From: Angomonas deanei
Lineage: Eukaryota; Euglenozoa; Kinetoplastea; Trypanosomatida; Trypanosomatidae
NCBI GenBank assembly: GCA_903995115.1
Contig: LR877146.1
Location: forward strand, 558,001-622,000
Length of the DNA: 64,000 bases
Direction of reading: 5' to 3'
Part shown: piece by piece, positions 1-9,851 of the stretch
Layout: each line of letters begins with the position of its first letter
Numbering within the stretch: the stretch's first letter is position 1
Translations under genes and position numbers: made by a program
The notes under the pieces: generated by a model
Database searches by the model: none
What the model was told of the DNA's origin: nothing
Seen by the model: only the letters and a program-made list of their open reading frames with translations

Positions 1-818
1 TGTACCTTTTTTTTTTTTGTAGATATTTTTGCTTTTTTTTTTATTATTATTATTATCAAAGAGTACGATTTTCTAATCTGCTCTACGCGAGTGCTTAATA
101 AGAAACCCACGTATAAAAATGCATGTGTTTCATTATTTTAAAGAAAAAAAAAAGAGGAAACAAAAAAACACAATGAATCTATTGCTGTTTGTGTGGTTTC
201 GATGCCAACTTTTTTTTTTGTTTTGCTGTTATATACCTTGCTTGACAGACATGATGTCAGTTTCCCCTTTTTTTTACTATTATTAACCCTATTATTAAGA
301 TGATGTATTTAGAGATTGTTTTAAAAAAAAGAAAAAAAGGTTTCAAGAACATTTCTTTCATTAAACAATCAACATCTAAACTATAAATAAATATATTAAG
401 CTTTCAAAGAAATTGCGACCAATGATGTGTGTTTTTTTTTATGCACACTCATTTTAATAATACATTTATTTTCATTGTTGTTATTTTATGTATATACATT
501 CCGTTTCAGTTTTTTTTTTTGCTGAAGATGGCTTTTTAATAAAAGAAAAGGCAAAAAAAATAAATATTGAAACAGCCAAAAGATGAAGGAAAATAATAAT
601 TGAGATACTCAGTTTTAAACACCAATTCGTTTTCCTTTTTTTTTTAGAATTTTCTGTTCTCCTTTGTTGATATTTCTTATCATCGCAACGCCTGCAGTCT
701 TGCAATTCTATTAAAAAGAAGCCCAACGACTTTCTCTTCGTTTTTTTTCTTTTTTTAGAATAAAGAAAAGATTAGAAGGAAGATTTTAGAAATAGAAAAC
801 AACACACTAAAAAAAAAA
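1..818. other. A/T-rich leader region with no convincing gene
   Basis: This stretch is dominated by T and A homopolymers and contains no ORF that looks coding. It probably holds the 3' flank of an unseen upstream gene and the intergenic region before the ABC transporter. A long pyrimidine tract at about 732-756 ends in AG at 757-758, the best candidate trans-splice acceptor for the downstream gene. Confidence 0.6.
732..758 (+). promoter_or_regulatory. Putative trans-splice acceptor for the ABCA gene
   Basis: An almost unbroken pyrimidine run (mostly T with a few C and G) ends in AG at 757-758, with the first ATG about 60 nt downstream at 819. This is the pattern of a spliced-leader acceptor in kinetoplastids. 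No spliced leader itself is visible, so this is inference. Confidence 0.5.
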
Positions 819-3002
819 ATGGAGAAGGAACTACGTCTTAGTCGACGCTCGCAAATGCTAGCCACCATTGAGCGCATGACCCGTCAGAAACTCCGTCGAC
901 TGCACATCACCATTTTAGAAATCTGTGTCCCCCTATTTTTCGCCATTATCTTAGTGTTGGTCTGTTCCTCCTTCAAGGTCAGCGGCGGGTTCAACTCGCC
1001 CATTAGTTATAATCAAATCACCATTCTGCGTCATCCGTTTTCCTTCTTGTTCTTTTCCTGCTACGATAAGAGCGATGGGAAAACGCCCATTCCGGGTTTG
1101 TTGGCGTGTCAGGATATCTATTACGACACTGATTATGAGTGTTACGGTCCCACCCCAGGAGTCCCGTTTGATAACTTGTGCATCTACAAGTTCCCCGACT
1201 ACGACGCCTTCGCCACGCTGTATAGCATTGCCGCATCGGTGTTGAGTTACCCCGTTAGTTTATACGATCCCGATAACCTCATTGTGTTACAGTGGTTATT
1301 CCGGGCGTACAACCACGCCTACCAGGGGACGTCGAACCTGCTTACCGTCATCACGCAGGCGCTTTCGAATATTGGGTTAGGCTCCAGTCCGTATAACCGT
1401 TTTGATTCGTTTCAGCGATCGGGGTTGTTGTACTTTGCGCCGGCGGCGAACGTCCCCGACGATCTCATCACCTATCTCAACGAATCCTCGCAGTTTTTCC
1501 GATATGTATACGGCGGAATTTTCGACACGGTGGAGGAAGCGGAGAAGCATGTCAGCTCGGGGACCACCTTTAACTGGGGCATCATTGTCATCAACAGCGA
1601 CGACCTTTTCACCGATTTTGATGTGGAAATACGAATGAATCAAACCGCCCTGCCACGACTGAATCGAATCGTGATTGAGTCCTACAGCGGTTCCACCACG
1701 TACGACTCTACCGAAATGTACATGTCCTCTGGTTTTGTCATGTTGCAAAAAAAGTTGTACGATTACGTGTTGGAGCGTGGACAGGTGAATGGGCGTTTTT
1801 CACGGTTGAACTACGATCCGTTCAATCAGATCCCCACCGCGCTCATGTTTCCTCAAACCCCTTATAGCACGTCCCTCATTACGCAGCAAGCGGGTCCGGC
1901 GATCCCGTTTGTCCTCGTGTTGTCTTTTTTATTTACGTTCACGCAAATGGTGCAGCAGCTGGTGCACGATAAAGAATTACGGATTCGAGAGGCGACGCTG
2001 ATTATGGGACTGAAGAGCTCCCCGCTGTATCTGAGTTATTTCATTGTGTATGCCTTTGAGCTGACCTTGATCATGTTGCTCATGACGATTATTGTAACGG
2101 CGGGTATCACACCAGCCTGTGATGCCTACGTCTTGTTCCTGTTTCTGTTTCTCTTTGGGCTCACCCTCATCCCGCTGTCCGGTGTCGTCGCCTCCTTCTT
2201 CAGCAACACCCGTCTCGCCACGATTGTGGCACCGCTCGCGTACTTCATCATGACGATGATTATCTTTCTCCTCAACTTTGCGACCCCAGACACCAAAGTG
2301 GGTATTTCCATCTTCTCCCCAGCAGGGATTGGCTCCTTCCTGACGACGTTTCTAGATTTGGCCTCCGGTGGTGGGTTCAAGGGAAACGATATCTCGAACG
2401 CCTATCTCAATCCCATTCCAAAGTATTACGCCATGATGCTGACCATTGATTTCCTTGTGTACATTGTGCTCATGCTCTATTTGGATGCGGTGGTGCCGAA
2501 TACGTTTGGTTCCCCACGACACCCACTTTTTTTCATTATTGAGCCCATTCGATACTTTCGGCGGTGTTGTGGTGGGAAAGGGGGCAGCAAGGCGGAAGAT
2601 CGGCGCAGCAATCGACCGTCAACTTTCGTCGAGTCACCGCCGATGACAGGACGAGACCGAATGGAGATGGAGCCGATGGCAGATGGAAGTGACCTCGATC
2701 AGCAAAATTATTATTTCTCTGGTGAATTTGTGCCTCCAGAGGATCCTTTCCGTAACCCCAACGGCATTTTCGACGACGAGGCACAACTCGGACGGGATTA
2801 TATTATTGAAGTCGATCAAGTCGCGAAACAGTTTAAGCGCAACGGAAAAGTATTCTTTGCCGTCGATCATTTGAGCTGGACGATGAATCGAAATGAAATT
2901 TCAGTTCTGTTAGGCCCCAACGGTGCAGGGAAGTCCACTTTGGTCAATATCCTCACTGGTATGACCGCCCCACAGAGGGGATTGCTTCATCAACGGTTAT
3001 AG
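819..3002 (+). CDS. ABCA-type ABC transporter, first piece: TMD1 and start of NBD1
   Basis: This is the N-terminal part of an ABC subfamily A full transporter, a family that moves lipids across membranes. A first membrane helix (about residues 30-50) is followed by a large extracytoplasmic loop to about residue 365 and a cluster of five or six helices to about 560, the typical ABCA arrangement. A charged linker leads into NBD1, with its Walker A motif (GPNGAGKST) at about 699-707. The frame then ends abruptly after about 20 more residues. The rest of NBD1 continues in the next frame starting before 3016. The join lies at a run of four G (2977-2980), where one G fewer would keep the frame open. 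The start is the first ATG after the acceptor at 757-758. Recognition as ABCA is firm. Whether the break is real or a sequencing error cannot be told here. Confidence 0.9.
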   Translation: MEKELRLSRRSQMLATIERMTRQKLRRLHITILEICVPLFFAIILVLVCSSFKVSGGFNSPISYNQITILRHPFSFLFFSCYDKSDGKTPIPGLLACQDIYYDTDYECYGPTPGVPFDNLCIYKFPDYDAFATLYSIAASVLSYPVSLYDPDNLIVLQWLFRAYNHAYQGTSNLLTVITQALSNIGLGSSPYNRFDSFQRSGLLYFAPAANVPDDLITYLNESSQFFRYVYGGIFDTVEEAEKHVSSGTTFNWGIIVINSDDLFTDFDVEIRMNQTALPRLNRIVIESYSGSTTYDSTEMYMSSGFVMLQKKLYDYVLERGQVNGRFSRLNYDPFNQIPTALMFPQTPYSTSLITQQAGPAIPFVLVLSFLFTFTQMVQQLVHDKELRIREATLIMGLKSSPLYLSYFIVYAFELTLIMLLMTIIVTAGITPACDAYVLFLFLFLFGLTLIPLSGVVASFFSNTRLATIVAPLAYFIMTMIIFLLNFATPDTKVGISIFSPAGIGSFLTTFLDLASGGGFKGNDISNAYLNPIPKYYAMMLTIDFLVYIVLMLYLDAVVPNTFGSPRHPLFFIIEPIRYFRRCCGGKGGSKAEDRRSNRPSTFVESPPMTGRDRMEMEPMADGSDLDQQNYYFSGEFVPPEDPFRNPNGIFDDEAQLGRDYIIEVDQVAKQFKRNGKVFFAVDHLSWTMNRNEISVLLGPNGAGKSTLVNILTGMTAPQRGLLHQRL

Positions 3003-3015
3003 CGTCCGCAACGAG

Positions 3016-5472
3016 ATGAATGCGATTCGCCGTAAATTGGGATTTTGCCCCCAGCACAACATTCTCTGGCCCTTCCTCACCTGCCGTGAGCATTTAGAAT
3101 ACTTTGGCAAAGTGAAGGGGTTCTTCGGGGCGGACTTGGAGGATGCCATCATTGACATTTTAGAACAAGTGCAGCTGCTGGAGAAGATTGATGTGATGGC
3201 GAGCGCCCTTTCCGGGGGACAGAAACGAAAACTGTCCGTCGCCCTCGCGTTTATTGGCAACAACGATGTCGTCATTCTCGATGAGCCGACGGCCGGGATG
3301 GATTCCTCCGCGCGGCGGGCCACGTGGCGGCTGTTGCGCTTCATGTCAACCAAGTGCTCCATTCTTCTGACCACTCACTATATGGATGAAGCGGACCTCC
3401 TCGGGGACCGTATCGGGATTGTCGACCGTGGTCGACTGCAGTGTTGCGGTCCGGCGCTCCTCCTCAAGGCCCATCATGGCGCAGGGTACACGTTACGCAT
3501 AGAGCTGCAGCACGAGCGCTACGCGGAGCCACTAGCCGAAAAAGTAGAAGATATGATCCGTGATGTTCGTCTGATTAATATGAATGGTCGTGAAATGCAG
3601 TTTGGTATCACAAAAGAGAATGTGCGCATGATGCCAGAGGCCCTCAAGACGTTGCAACGGCTAAAAGAGCAAGAAGAGTTTGGGATCGAGGGTTTCTCCG
3701 TTTCCGCCTCCACGCTGGAAGAGGTGTTTCTGTCGGTCATTCAAAAACCAGAAGAAAATGATGTCTCCATGGATAATTGTTCCCTCAAAGTGGTGTGGGA
3801 GGCCACCAAAACAGGAAACTGCCTCGCCCGCGGATTTCAGCAGTTTGGCGGTTTATTACAAAAACGATTCTTCTGCTCCCTCCGCGATCGCAAGATGCAA
3901 TTTTTCCAAATCGTCTTCCCCGTCGTCGTGGTGCTCCTCTCCATGTTGTTTCAGCTCGTCCACTACGACAACTCCACTGTTGTCGATATCACCCCCGACA
4001 TGTACAATGATTTACCGATCGAGGCGATGTGCTCCAATGCGTGGAACTATCTGGGCAATCAGGAAGGCGAGAAGGAATGGATGCCGGGGGTGACGTTTCG
4101 GTCCGACTTGAATTTTTATTTTACCGATGACTTTTCCTTGTATCTGTCGGACACCAGACTGGTGCACGAGCACCCTCGCTTCTTTGCGATTCAGGGTAGG
4201 GATAGTTTTTACATGTCGGCCCTCGTCGCCGACTTTGACACCCTTGCCGTGGACCTCAACGGTCTTCCCATTCCGATTTACGGCGCCTACTTCGTGAACG
4301 CGCCGATCATCTTGTATAATACGTCGTCGCCGCACTCTCTGGCGGTGGGACTGCAGGTGTACTACCGCACCTTGATGGCCAACCTGGCGTTTCAGGGTTT
4401 GCCGGATGAAGTGAACTTTACGAATTTCCGTGTGGTGAACAACCCCATGCCCCGTGGCGTGGAGACATCGACGACGTCGGCGGTGCTGGTGGGTCTCATT
4501 TTAATAATTCCCTTCATGTTTCTCCCGTCGACGCCCGTGGCGTGGGTGGTGATGGAGCGTGCGTGCAAGGCGAGACACCTCCAGCGGATTTACGGCACCC
4601 GCACGCTCCTCTACTGGTTGTCCAACTTTCTCTTTGACATTATCTGTTTTGCCATCACCGTCGCCCTCTGTGTGTTTGTGTTGGTGATTTTTCAACGAAA
4701 AGAGTTGATCGGCACGGCGGTGATTGGGCCTTTCTTGTTGACTTGCACCCTCTACGGCATTAGCAGCATTCTGTCGGTGTACTGTTTTGGTTTCCTGTTT
4801 AAGGAGTTCACCGCGGCACAGCAGCTGACGATGCTCATCTACTTTATCACGGGTTTCCTCCTCATGATGATTGTGCTCCTGTTTTCGATGCGAGAGGAGA
4901 ATGAGGCGATGGGACGCATCTTACGCTATCCGTTCCGAATTTTTCCCGGTTTCTGTTTCAGTGAGGTGGTGATGAATCTCTCCGCCAAGACCTACGTCAT
5001 CTACGGCAGCGGCGTGTGGGCGCTAGACGTGGTCGGCTACCCGTGCATCTACATGGCAGCAGAAATACCGGCCTATATTATTATCATCCTTCTCGTCGAG
5101 AACCCGTACCGCTCCCGACTGGGTCGCTGCATCGGCCGCTGTTTGTGCTGCTGTCGGCGCAAGATCAACCGGAGTGAGTGCCCTCTGGAGCTCGACGAGG
5201 TGGACGAAAGGGAACCAAAGTGGCTGGCGGGAGAAGATGCAGACGTACGCAATGAGCGAAAGGCCGTGTATGAACTCGAACGGCAGAGGCGCAAAAAAGG
5301 ACACACGAAAAAGAAGCGAAAACTCAGCGACGGTGCCATCGGTCATCAGTACGTGGATCGCACGGAGCGGCAAAAGAGAGGTTACTACAGACGGCCGCAG
5401 AGGCGGTCCGTCTCGGTCATGGTGAACGGCGAAACCACCAATGAAAAAGAGAGAACCAGTCGGCATGATTGA
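3016..5472 (+). CDS. ABCA-type ABC transporter, middle piece: rest of NBD1 and TMD2
   Basis: This piece continues the same transporter in a different frame. It opens inside NBD1 just after the Walker A region. The Q-loop segment (GFCPQHN), the ABC signature LSGGQKRK (about residues 65-72) and the Walker B motif VVILDEPTAGMD (about 85-96) follow, then the H-loop TTHYMDEAD. TMD2 begins with a hydrophobic helix at about 290-310, then a second large loop and five or so helices between about 495 and 700. A basic Arg/Lys-rich stretch closes the piece. The first ATG at 3016 is internal to the domain and is not a true start. The frame gives way to the NBD2 frame around a run of five A at 5444-5448. 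Together with its neighbours this makes a protein of about 2,180 residues, a normal length for an ABCA full transporter. Confidence 0.9.
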   Translation: MNAIRRKLGFCPQHNILWPFLTCREHLEYFGKVKGFFGADLEDAIIDILEQVQLLEKIDVMASALSGGQKRKLSVALAFIGNNDVVILDEPTAGMDSSARRATWRLLRFMSTKCSILLTTHYMDEADLLGDRIGIVDRGRLQCCGPALLLKAHHGAGYTLRIELQHERYAEPLAEKVEDMIRDVRLINMNGREMQFGITKENVRMMPEALKTLQRLKEQEEFGIEGFSVSASTLEEVFLSVIQKPEENDVSMDNCSLKVVWEATKTGNCLARGFQQFGGLLQKRFFCSLRDRKMQFFQIVFPVVVVLLSMLFQLVHYDNSTVVDITPDMYNDLPIEAMCSNAWNYLGNQEGEKEWMPGVTFRSDLNFYFTDDFSLYLSDTRLVHEHPRFFAIQGRDSFYMSALVADFDTLAVDLNGLPIPIYGAYFVNAPIILYNTSSPHSLAVGLQVYYRTLMANLAFQGLPDEVNFTNFRVVNNPMPRGVETSTTSAVLVGLILIIPFMFLPSTPVAWVVMERACKARHLQRIYGTRTLLYWLSNFLFDIICFAITVALCVFVLVIFQRKELIGTAVIGPFLLTCTLYGISSILSVYCFGFLFKEFTAAQQLTMLIYFITGFLLMMIVLLFSMREENEAMGRILRYPFRIFPGFCFSEVVMNLSAKTYVIYGSGVWALDVVGYPCIYMAAEIPAYIIIILLVENPYRSRLGRCIGRCLCCCRRKINRSECPLELDEVDEREPKWLAGEDADVRNERKAVYELERQRRKKGHTKKKRKLSDGAIGHQYVDRTERQKRGYYRRPQRRSVSVMVNGETTNEKERTSRHD

Positions 5473-7351
5473 ACAACTGGAAGCCAAAGTGGCGCTAGAG
5501 GAATTGGTGCGACAGAAACAAGACGACGTGGTGCGCATCGTGGACTTGCGGAAGGTGTACGGCTCCAAAAAGGTGGCGGTGCGCAGTCTAACCTTCAGCG
5601 TACCCGCCAAAGGAGTGTTTGCTTTTCTAGGAACCAACGGTGCTGGTAAGACCACTTCCCTCTCCATCTTGTGCCAGGAGCAGCTTCCCTCTCGTGGACA
5701 TGCGTTCATCAATGACTACGACATCATCAAGGACAGTCGCAAGGCACTGAAACAGGTGGGTTACTGCCCGCAGTTCGATGCCACGCTGGATCTTCTCACG
5801 GTGGAGGAGCACTTGAAGGTGTACTCTGATATCCTCTGCATCTCCAGCGCTAGCAAAAAAGAAGTCGTGGAGAAGCTACTCTTTGCTTGTCAGCTCTTGC
5901 GTTACCGGAAGGTGCTCTCCAAGGATCTCAGTGGTGGTAACCGACGCAAACTGAGCGTTGCCATCTCACTGCTGAACGCGCCCACCCTGCTCTGTTTGGA
6001 TGAACCCTCCGCTGGTATGGACCCTGTCGCCCGCCGAGGACTGTGGGATACGATTAGCATCATTGCCGACTACTGTGCCGTCATGCTGACCACGCATCAT
6101 CTAGAAGAGGTGGAGGCACTCGCAGACCGAGTGGCCATCATGGCGGGCGGCCGTCTGCGGTGTATCGGCTCCCTCGCCCACATCAAGGAAGTATACGGGT
6201 GCGGGTATGAAATCTGTCTCAACGTCGATACACGCAAGTTGCGGAAGAAGCAGTTGGCCGCGGAGCAGCGACGGATAGAGCGGGCCAGTCGGTCGATGAT
6301 GACTCCCCAAGCACACGAGCCCATGGATGATGTGGTGGAGTTGCAAACCATCCCTACCTTTGTCAGCCTTGGAGAAGCCCCCAAGACCACTCGTATCCGT
6401 TTCAGCGCCGGCGATGACGGTGATGCCGTCGATATGCATCCTAGTGTCAATGATGACGACGAGGAAGAGGAAATGGATGAGAACGATGAGCCCATTATGC
6501 GCTTCATGGAAAAGCACTTACCAGCGGCACAACTTCGGGAAAAGTTCAGACAAGAGCGATACGTATTTAGTATGCAGCCACCAGCAGGGAAGGCACCCAA
6601 AGGTAAAGGGAGCTCCTCTCTACGCGAAACGGACAAGGTGACTCAACAGAACTTCTTACCTCGTGTGTTCGAATTATTGCTGACCCATCAGGAAGAGTAC
6701 TGCATCTCCCACTTCAGTGTCTCGCAGGCCTCCATTGAACAAGTCTTCCTCCGCTTCTGCGATGAGGACGAGAACGAAGGCAACAACAATTACCTGGAAG
6801 AGGAAGAGGCCGCCGTGCAGGAGACGGAGAGTGAGTCATCCCTCCCTAGTGAGGAGGAAATCGAGTTGGAGTCCCACGAGCCCGATAGTCTCTACGCCTC
6901 GCATGTGCCAAGTCATCAAGAAATGCGACGACTACCCCATCGAGAAAGACCGCAGCCGTCCGTGAACACACCACCGGTACAACCCTTCAAACCGCTAGGG
7001 AAGTCCCACAACCGTCAACTCTTTCTCCTGGATGGGGAGGAGGAAGTCGATCTTAGCTACCGTCGTCACGCCGGACGTCACCCAGCTGTAGACCAGTCGG
7101 ACTCCTGGGCGGAACTGCAGATGAGCTCCAATGTGTTTCCCCCACCGCCGCACAGCCATGTGCACAGTGATGCCGCGGAGCAGTACGATATACAGTACTC
7201 CAACTATGAGGATGTCGTACCACCGGAGCACTCCAATGCCTTCGTCAGGGTGGATACCAGCGATAGTCAGGCGAAGGTGTCTAAAAAGTCAAAGACCTCT
7301 AGTTCGGAGGATCATCAATACGAAGCGCAATTTTCTTCCAAGAGCTACTAG
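5441..7351 (+). CDS. ABCA-type ABC transporter, last piece: NBD2 and C-terminal tail
   Basis: This frame carries the second nucleotide-binding domain, with Walker A GTNGAGKTT (about residues 64-72), signature LSGGNRRK (163-170), Walker B LLCLDEPSAGMD (183-194) and H-loop TTHHLEE. The regulatory region after NBD2, usually short in ABCA proteins, is long here (about residues 250-636). It holds an acidic run of Asp/Glu and low-complexity Ser/Glu/Pro segments, with a core (about 405-435) that resembles the conserved post-NBD segment ending EQVFLRF. The first ATG overlaps the end of the preceding frame and is not likely to be a true start. The two NBDs and the order TMD-NBD-TMD-NBD support one gene spanning 819-7351. 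Confidence 0.9.
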   Translation: MKKREPVGMIEQLEAKVALEELVRQKQDDVVRIVDLRKVYGSKKVAVRSLTFSVPAKGVFAFLGTNGAGKTTSLSILCQEQLPSRGHAFINDYDIIKDSRKALKQVGYCPQFDATLDLLTVEEHLKVYSDILCISSASKKEVVEKLLFACQLLRYRKVLSKDLSGGNRRKLSVAISLLNAPTLLCLDEPSAGMDPVARRGLWDTISIIADYCAVMLTTHHLEEVEALADRVAIMAGGRLRCIGSLAHIKEVYGCGYEICLNVDTRKLRKKQLAAEQRRIERASRSMMTPQAHEPMDDVVELQTIPTFVSLGEAPKTTRIRFSAGDDGDAVDMHPSVNDDDEEEEMDENDEPIMRFMEKHLPAAQLREKFRQERYVFSMQPPAGKAPKGKGSSSLRETDKVTQQNFLPRVFELLLTHQEEYCISHFSVSQASIEQVFLRFCDEDENEGNNNYLEEEEAAVQETESESSLPSEEEIELESHEPDSLYASHVPSHQEMRRLPHRERPQPSVNTPPVQPFKPLGKSHNRQLFLLDGEEEVDLSYRRHAGRHPAVDQSDSWAELQMSSNVFPPPPHSHVHSDAAEQYDIQYSNYEDVVPPEHSNAFVRVDTSDSQAKVSKKSKTSSSEDHQYEAQFSSKSY

Positions 7352-7590
7352 AGATTTAAGTGAAAAGCAAAACATTCCATTTTTTTATAACATTGTTTTT
7401 CCAAATATGTAAATTTTTTATAACACTTTTTTTCACTAGAAATACAATTCCCGTTTACATTGTACCTTTATCTATTAATGTCGTTAAGATCTCTTTTTTA
7501 TCACCGCGAGTAAAACTATTCCCTTTTATTTTTGTCGGCAGCACACCTGTCTCCTTCCCCACAGTATTATTTTTACTTTTCTACCATCAT

Positions 7591-7608
7591 TCTTCTCTCT
7601 TCATTCAG
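7591..7608 (+). promoter_or_regulatory. Putative trans-splice acceptor for the first SDR gene
   Basis: A C/T-rich run ends in CAG at 7606-7608, 42 nt before the ATG at 7650. A second candidate AG lies at 7438-7439 after a T-rich run. Either could be used. The nearer one gives the shorter leader typical of this window. Confidence 0.35.
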
Positions 7609-7649
7609 TTTTTTACTACTTTTTCTTTTACCGTTCAATCAACAAAATA

Positions 7650-8354
7650 ATGAAAACCGTTCTCATCACTGGCGCCAACCGTGGTATTGGTCTGGAGACC
7701 GCCCGTCAGATGGGCAAGCTGGGCTACGCCGTCATCGTCGGCAGCCGTAACGCCGCTCAGGGCGAGGCGGCCGTGAAGCAACTGCAGTCCGAAGGCATCA
7801 CCCACGTGGAGTCCGTGGAGCTCGACGTGACGAGCGACGAGTCGGTGAAAAAGGCGTACGAGACCGTCCACGCCAAGCACGCCCACCTCGACGTCCTCAT
7901 CAACAACGCTGGCCTTCGCCTCTTCAACAAGAAGGAGGGAGGACAGGTGGAGCTGGAGAACGTGATGGAATGCATGAACGTGAATCTCATCAGCGTCATT
8001 CGTGTCACCAATCAATTTTTGGAATTGGTAAAAGCCGCCCCGGAAGGACGTATCGTCAATCTTTCTTCTTTTATGGGCAGTCTGACCCTTCACCCTTGCG
8101 GTATTGCGGATTTCCCTTATAATGTATCCAAAACCGCCTTGAACATGTACACCGTCAATCTTGCCGATGCGCTGAAGGATACGAAGGTAAAGGTCAACAG
8201 TGGGCACCCTGGCTGGGTGCAGACGGAGATGGGAGGGGAAGGCGCCGAGCTGCCGGTCAGCGAGGGCGCGGAGACTTCCGTGTATCTCGCCACTCTGCCT
8301 GCCGACGGCCCTACCGGCGAGTTCTTCTTCAAGAAGGAACGCCTTCCGTGGTAA
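7650..8354 (+). CDS. Short-chain dehydrogenase/reductase, copy 1
   Basis: A classical SDR of 234 residues, predicted to reduce a carbonyl compound or oxidise an alcohol with NAD(P)(H). The Rossmann-fold nucleotide motif TGANRGIG is at residues 7-14, the structural NNAG motif at 85-88, the catalytic Ser at about 139-140, and the YNVSK catalytic motif places Tyr157 and Lys161. Length and motif spacing are normal for a cytosolic single-domain SDR. It resembles the carbonyl-reductase-like SDRs of bacteria and plants, but the substrate cannot be read from the sequence. The next gene is a tandem copy of the same length. The first 110 nt of the two genes are almost identical, whereas the region around residues 90-112 differs strongly, so substrate preference may have diverged. 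Confidence 0.93.
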   Translation: MKTVLITGANRGIGLETARQMGKLGYAVIVGSRNAAQGEAAVKQLQSEGITHVESVELDVTSDESVKKAYETVHAKHAHLDVLINNAGLRLFNKKEGGQVELENVMECMNVNLISVIRVTNQFLELVKAAPEGRIVNLSSFMGSLTLHPCGIADFPYNVSKTALNMYTVNLADALKDTKVKVNSGHPGWVQTEMGGEGAELPVSEGAETSVYLATLPADGPTGEFFFKKERLPW

Positions 8355-8835
8355 AGTCGGAGTGCCAAAAGTGTTCTCGTCGTTCATTTTCCCTTTTTTT
8401 TTTCGTTACTTCCTGAACTTCTTCTAAAACAAGGACGGACGGTTTAGAAACGATAATAAAGATGGGAGAAATGAATTCAAGAAACAAACGAGAACCTCAT
8501 AAGTTATATTAACGATGCGTTTAAGCCGTTTTTTCCAAATTCCTATTTTACTTTTTTTTTAAAAATTTTTTTACTATTTGGAGTTCTGTGATTACGTTAT
8601 TTCCTTCTCAACTGTTAGTAAGAAGATAATGTGAGACAGGATTGGTTGACATCTGTCGCCAAGCACTCAAAAAAAAAAAAAAACATCGATACTTTTTTTT
8701 TTTTTTGCAAACGACGAGCGTTTTTTGACATCATTTGTCTATTTTGTGTTTACCTCTCTCGCTTTCCTCTCTTTCCCATATTTTGTTTATTTAAAAACTC
8801 AGTTATTCATTTTATATCACTCATCACACCTCAAA
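8355..8835. other. Intergenic region between the two SDR genes
   Basis: A/T-rich non-coding DNA with long A and T runs near 8669-8706. It should carry the 3' UTR of copy 1 and the splice acceptor of copy 2. A CAG at about 8802 after T-rich sequence is a candidate acceptor. No conserved element or RNA gene was seen. Confidence 0.5.
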
Positions 8836-9540
8836 ATGAAAACCGTTCTCATCACTGGCGCCAACCGTGGTATTGGTCTGGAGACCGCCCGTCAGATGGG
8901 CAAGCTGGGCTACGCCGTCATCGTCGGCAGCCGTAACGCCGCCCAGGGCGAGGAGGCTGTGAAGCAACTGCAGTCCGAGGGGATTGCCAACGTGGAGTCC
9001 GTGGAGCTGGATATCACGAGTGACGAGTCGGTGAAAAAGGCGTACGAGACCGTCCACGCCAAGCACGCCCACCTCGACGTCCTCATCAACAACGCCGGTA
9101 TCGCGGCCATGAATGATCTCCAAAACGGGCAGATCAACCTCGATTCCGTGCTGAAGGCCATGCAAGTCAATCTCATCAGCGTCATTCGTGTCACCAATCA
9201 GTTTTTGGAATTGGTGAAAGCCGCCCCGGAAGGACGCATCGTCAACCTTTCCTCCATCATGGCCAGTCTGACCCTGCACCCTGGTGATATCTCTTACTTC
9301 CCTTATAATGCGTCCAAAACCGCCTTGAACATGTATACCGTGAACCTCGCCGATGCGCTGAAGGATACGAAGGTGAAGGTCAACAGTGCCCACCCTGGCT
9401 GGGTGCAGACCGATATGGGAGGAGAAGGGGCGGATCTGCCCGTCGCCGAAGGTGCGGAGACTTCCGTGTATCTCGCCACACTTCCCGCCGACGGCCCTAC
9501 CGGTGGATTCTTCCACAAGAAGGACAGTCTTCCGTGGTAA
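8836..9540 (+). CDS. Short-chain dehydrogenase/reductase, copy 2
   Basis: This 234-residue classical SDR is a tandem duplicate of the gene before it. It keeps TGANRGIG (7-14), NNAG (85-88), the catalytic Ser near 139-140, Tyr157 and Lys161, so it should be active. Differences from copy 1 concentrate in the substrate-side segment after NNAG (about residues 89-112) and around residues 141-155. The true start is the ATG at 8836, giving exactly the length of copy 1. In-frame sequence upstream lies in the intergenic region. Near-identity at synonymous sites over the first 110 nt suggests recent duplication or gene conversion confined to the 5' part. Confidence 0.93.
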   Translation: MKTVLITGANRGIGLETARQMGKLGYAVIVGSRNAAQGEEAVKQLQSEGIANVESVELDITSDESVKKAYETVHAKHAHLDVLINNAGIAAMNDLQNGQINLDSVLKAMQVNLISVIRVTNQFLELVKAAPEGRIVNLSSIMASLTLHPGDISYFPYNASKTALNMYTVNLADALKDTKVKVNSAHPGWVQTDMGGEGADLPVAEGAETSVYLATLPADGPTGGFFHKKDSLPW

Positions 9541-9847
9541 ACATACATATCTCCTCACTATTTACAAAACAAATAACTACTATAATGGTTATTTCCTTTT
9601 TTTTTTACTATCCGTATTATATGTACTTCTCAACGTTTTTTTTGCCGACTGGTTAAATAACATAAACAAAATTCCTGTTTATTTGTTTTTAGGCGAGTAT
9701 GGGATGGTACTGAAATGACAAAACCCCACAACAAGGGAATATTATTTTTTGGACACTTGTTATTATCTTTCAATACATTTCGGGACATAAAACTAACTTT
9801 TTTCTCTCTCCTTTGTTGCTCCCAAAAGCTATTATTACTATTATGAG
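9541..9847. other. Intergenic region with a good splice acceptor and an overlapping upstream ATG
   Basis: Non-coding A/T-rich sequence. A pyrimidine tract at about 9796-9820 ends in AAAAG at 9823-9828, 20 nt before the DUF1275 start. A second T-rich tract ends in AG at 9691-9692. The short leader after 9828 contains an ATG at 9843. Confidence 0.45.
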
Positions 9848-9851
9848 ATGA
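9843..9851 (+). other. Two-codon upstream ORF overlapping the DUF1275 start
   Basis: The ATG at 9843 starts a reading frame of Met-Arg followed by TGA at 9849-9851, which overlaps the main ATG at 9848 by two bases. If the leader begins after the AG at 9828, this is the first ATG met by scanning ribosomes, so translation of DUF1275 may need reinitiation or leaky scanning. Confidence 0.45.

Noticed and set aside
8650-8720. A and T homopolymers near 8669-8706 as an inverted repeat or terminator
   Set aside because: Poly-A followed by poly-T can pair, but such runs are common across all intergenic regions here and nothing marks this one as special.
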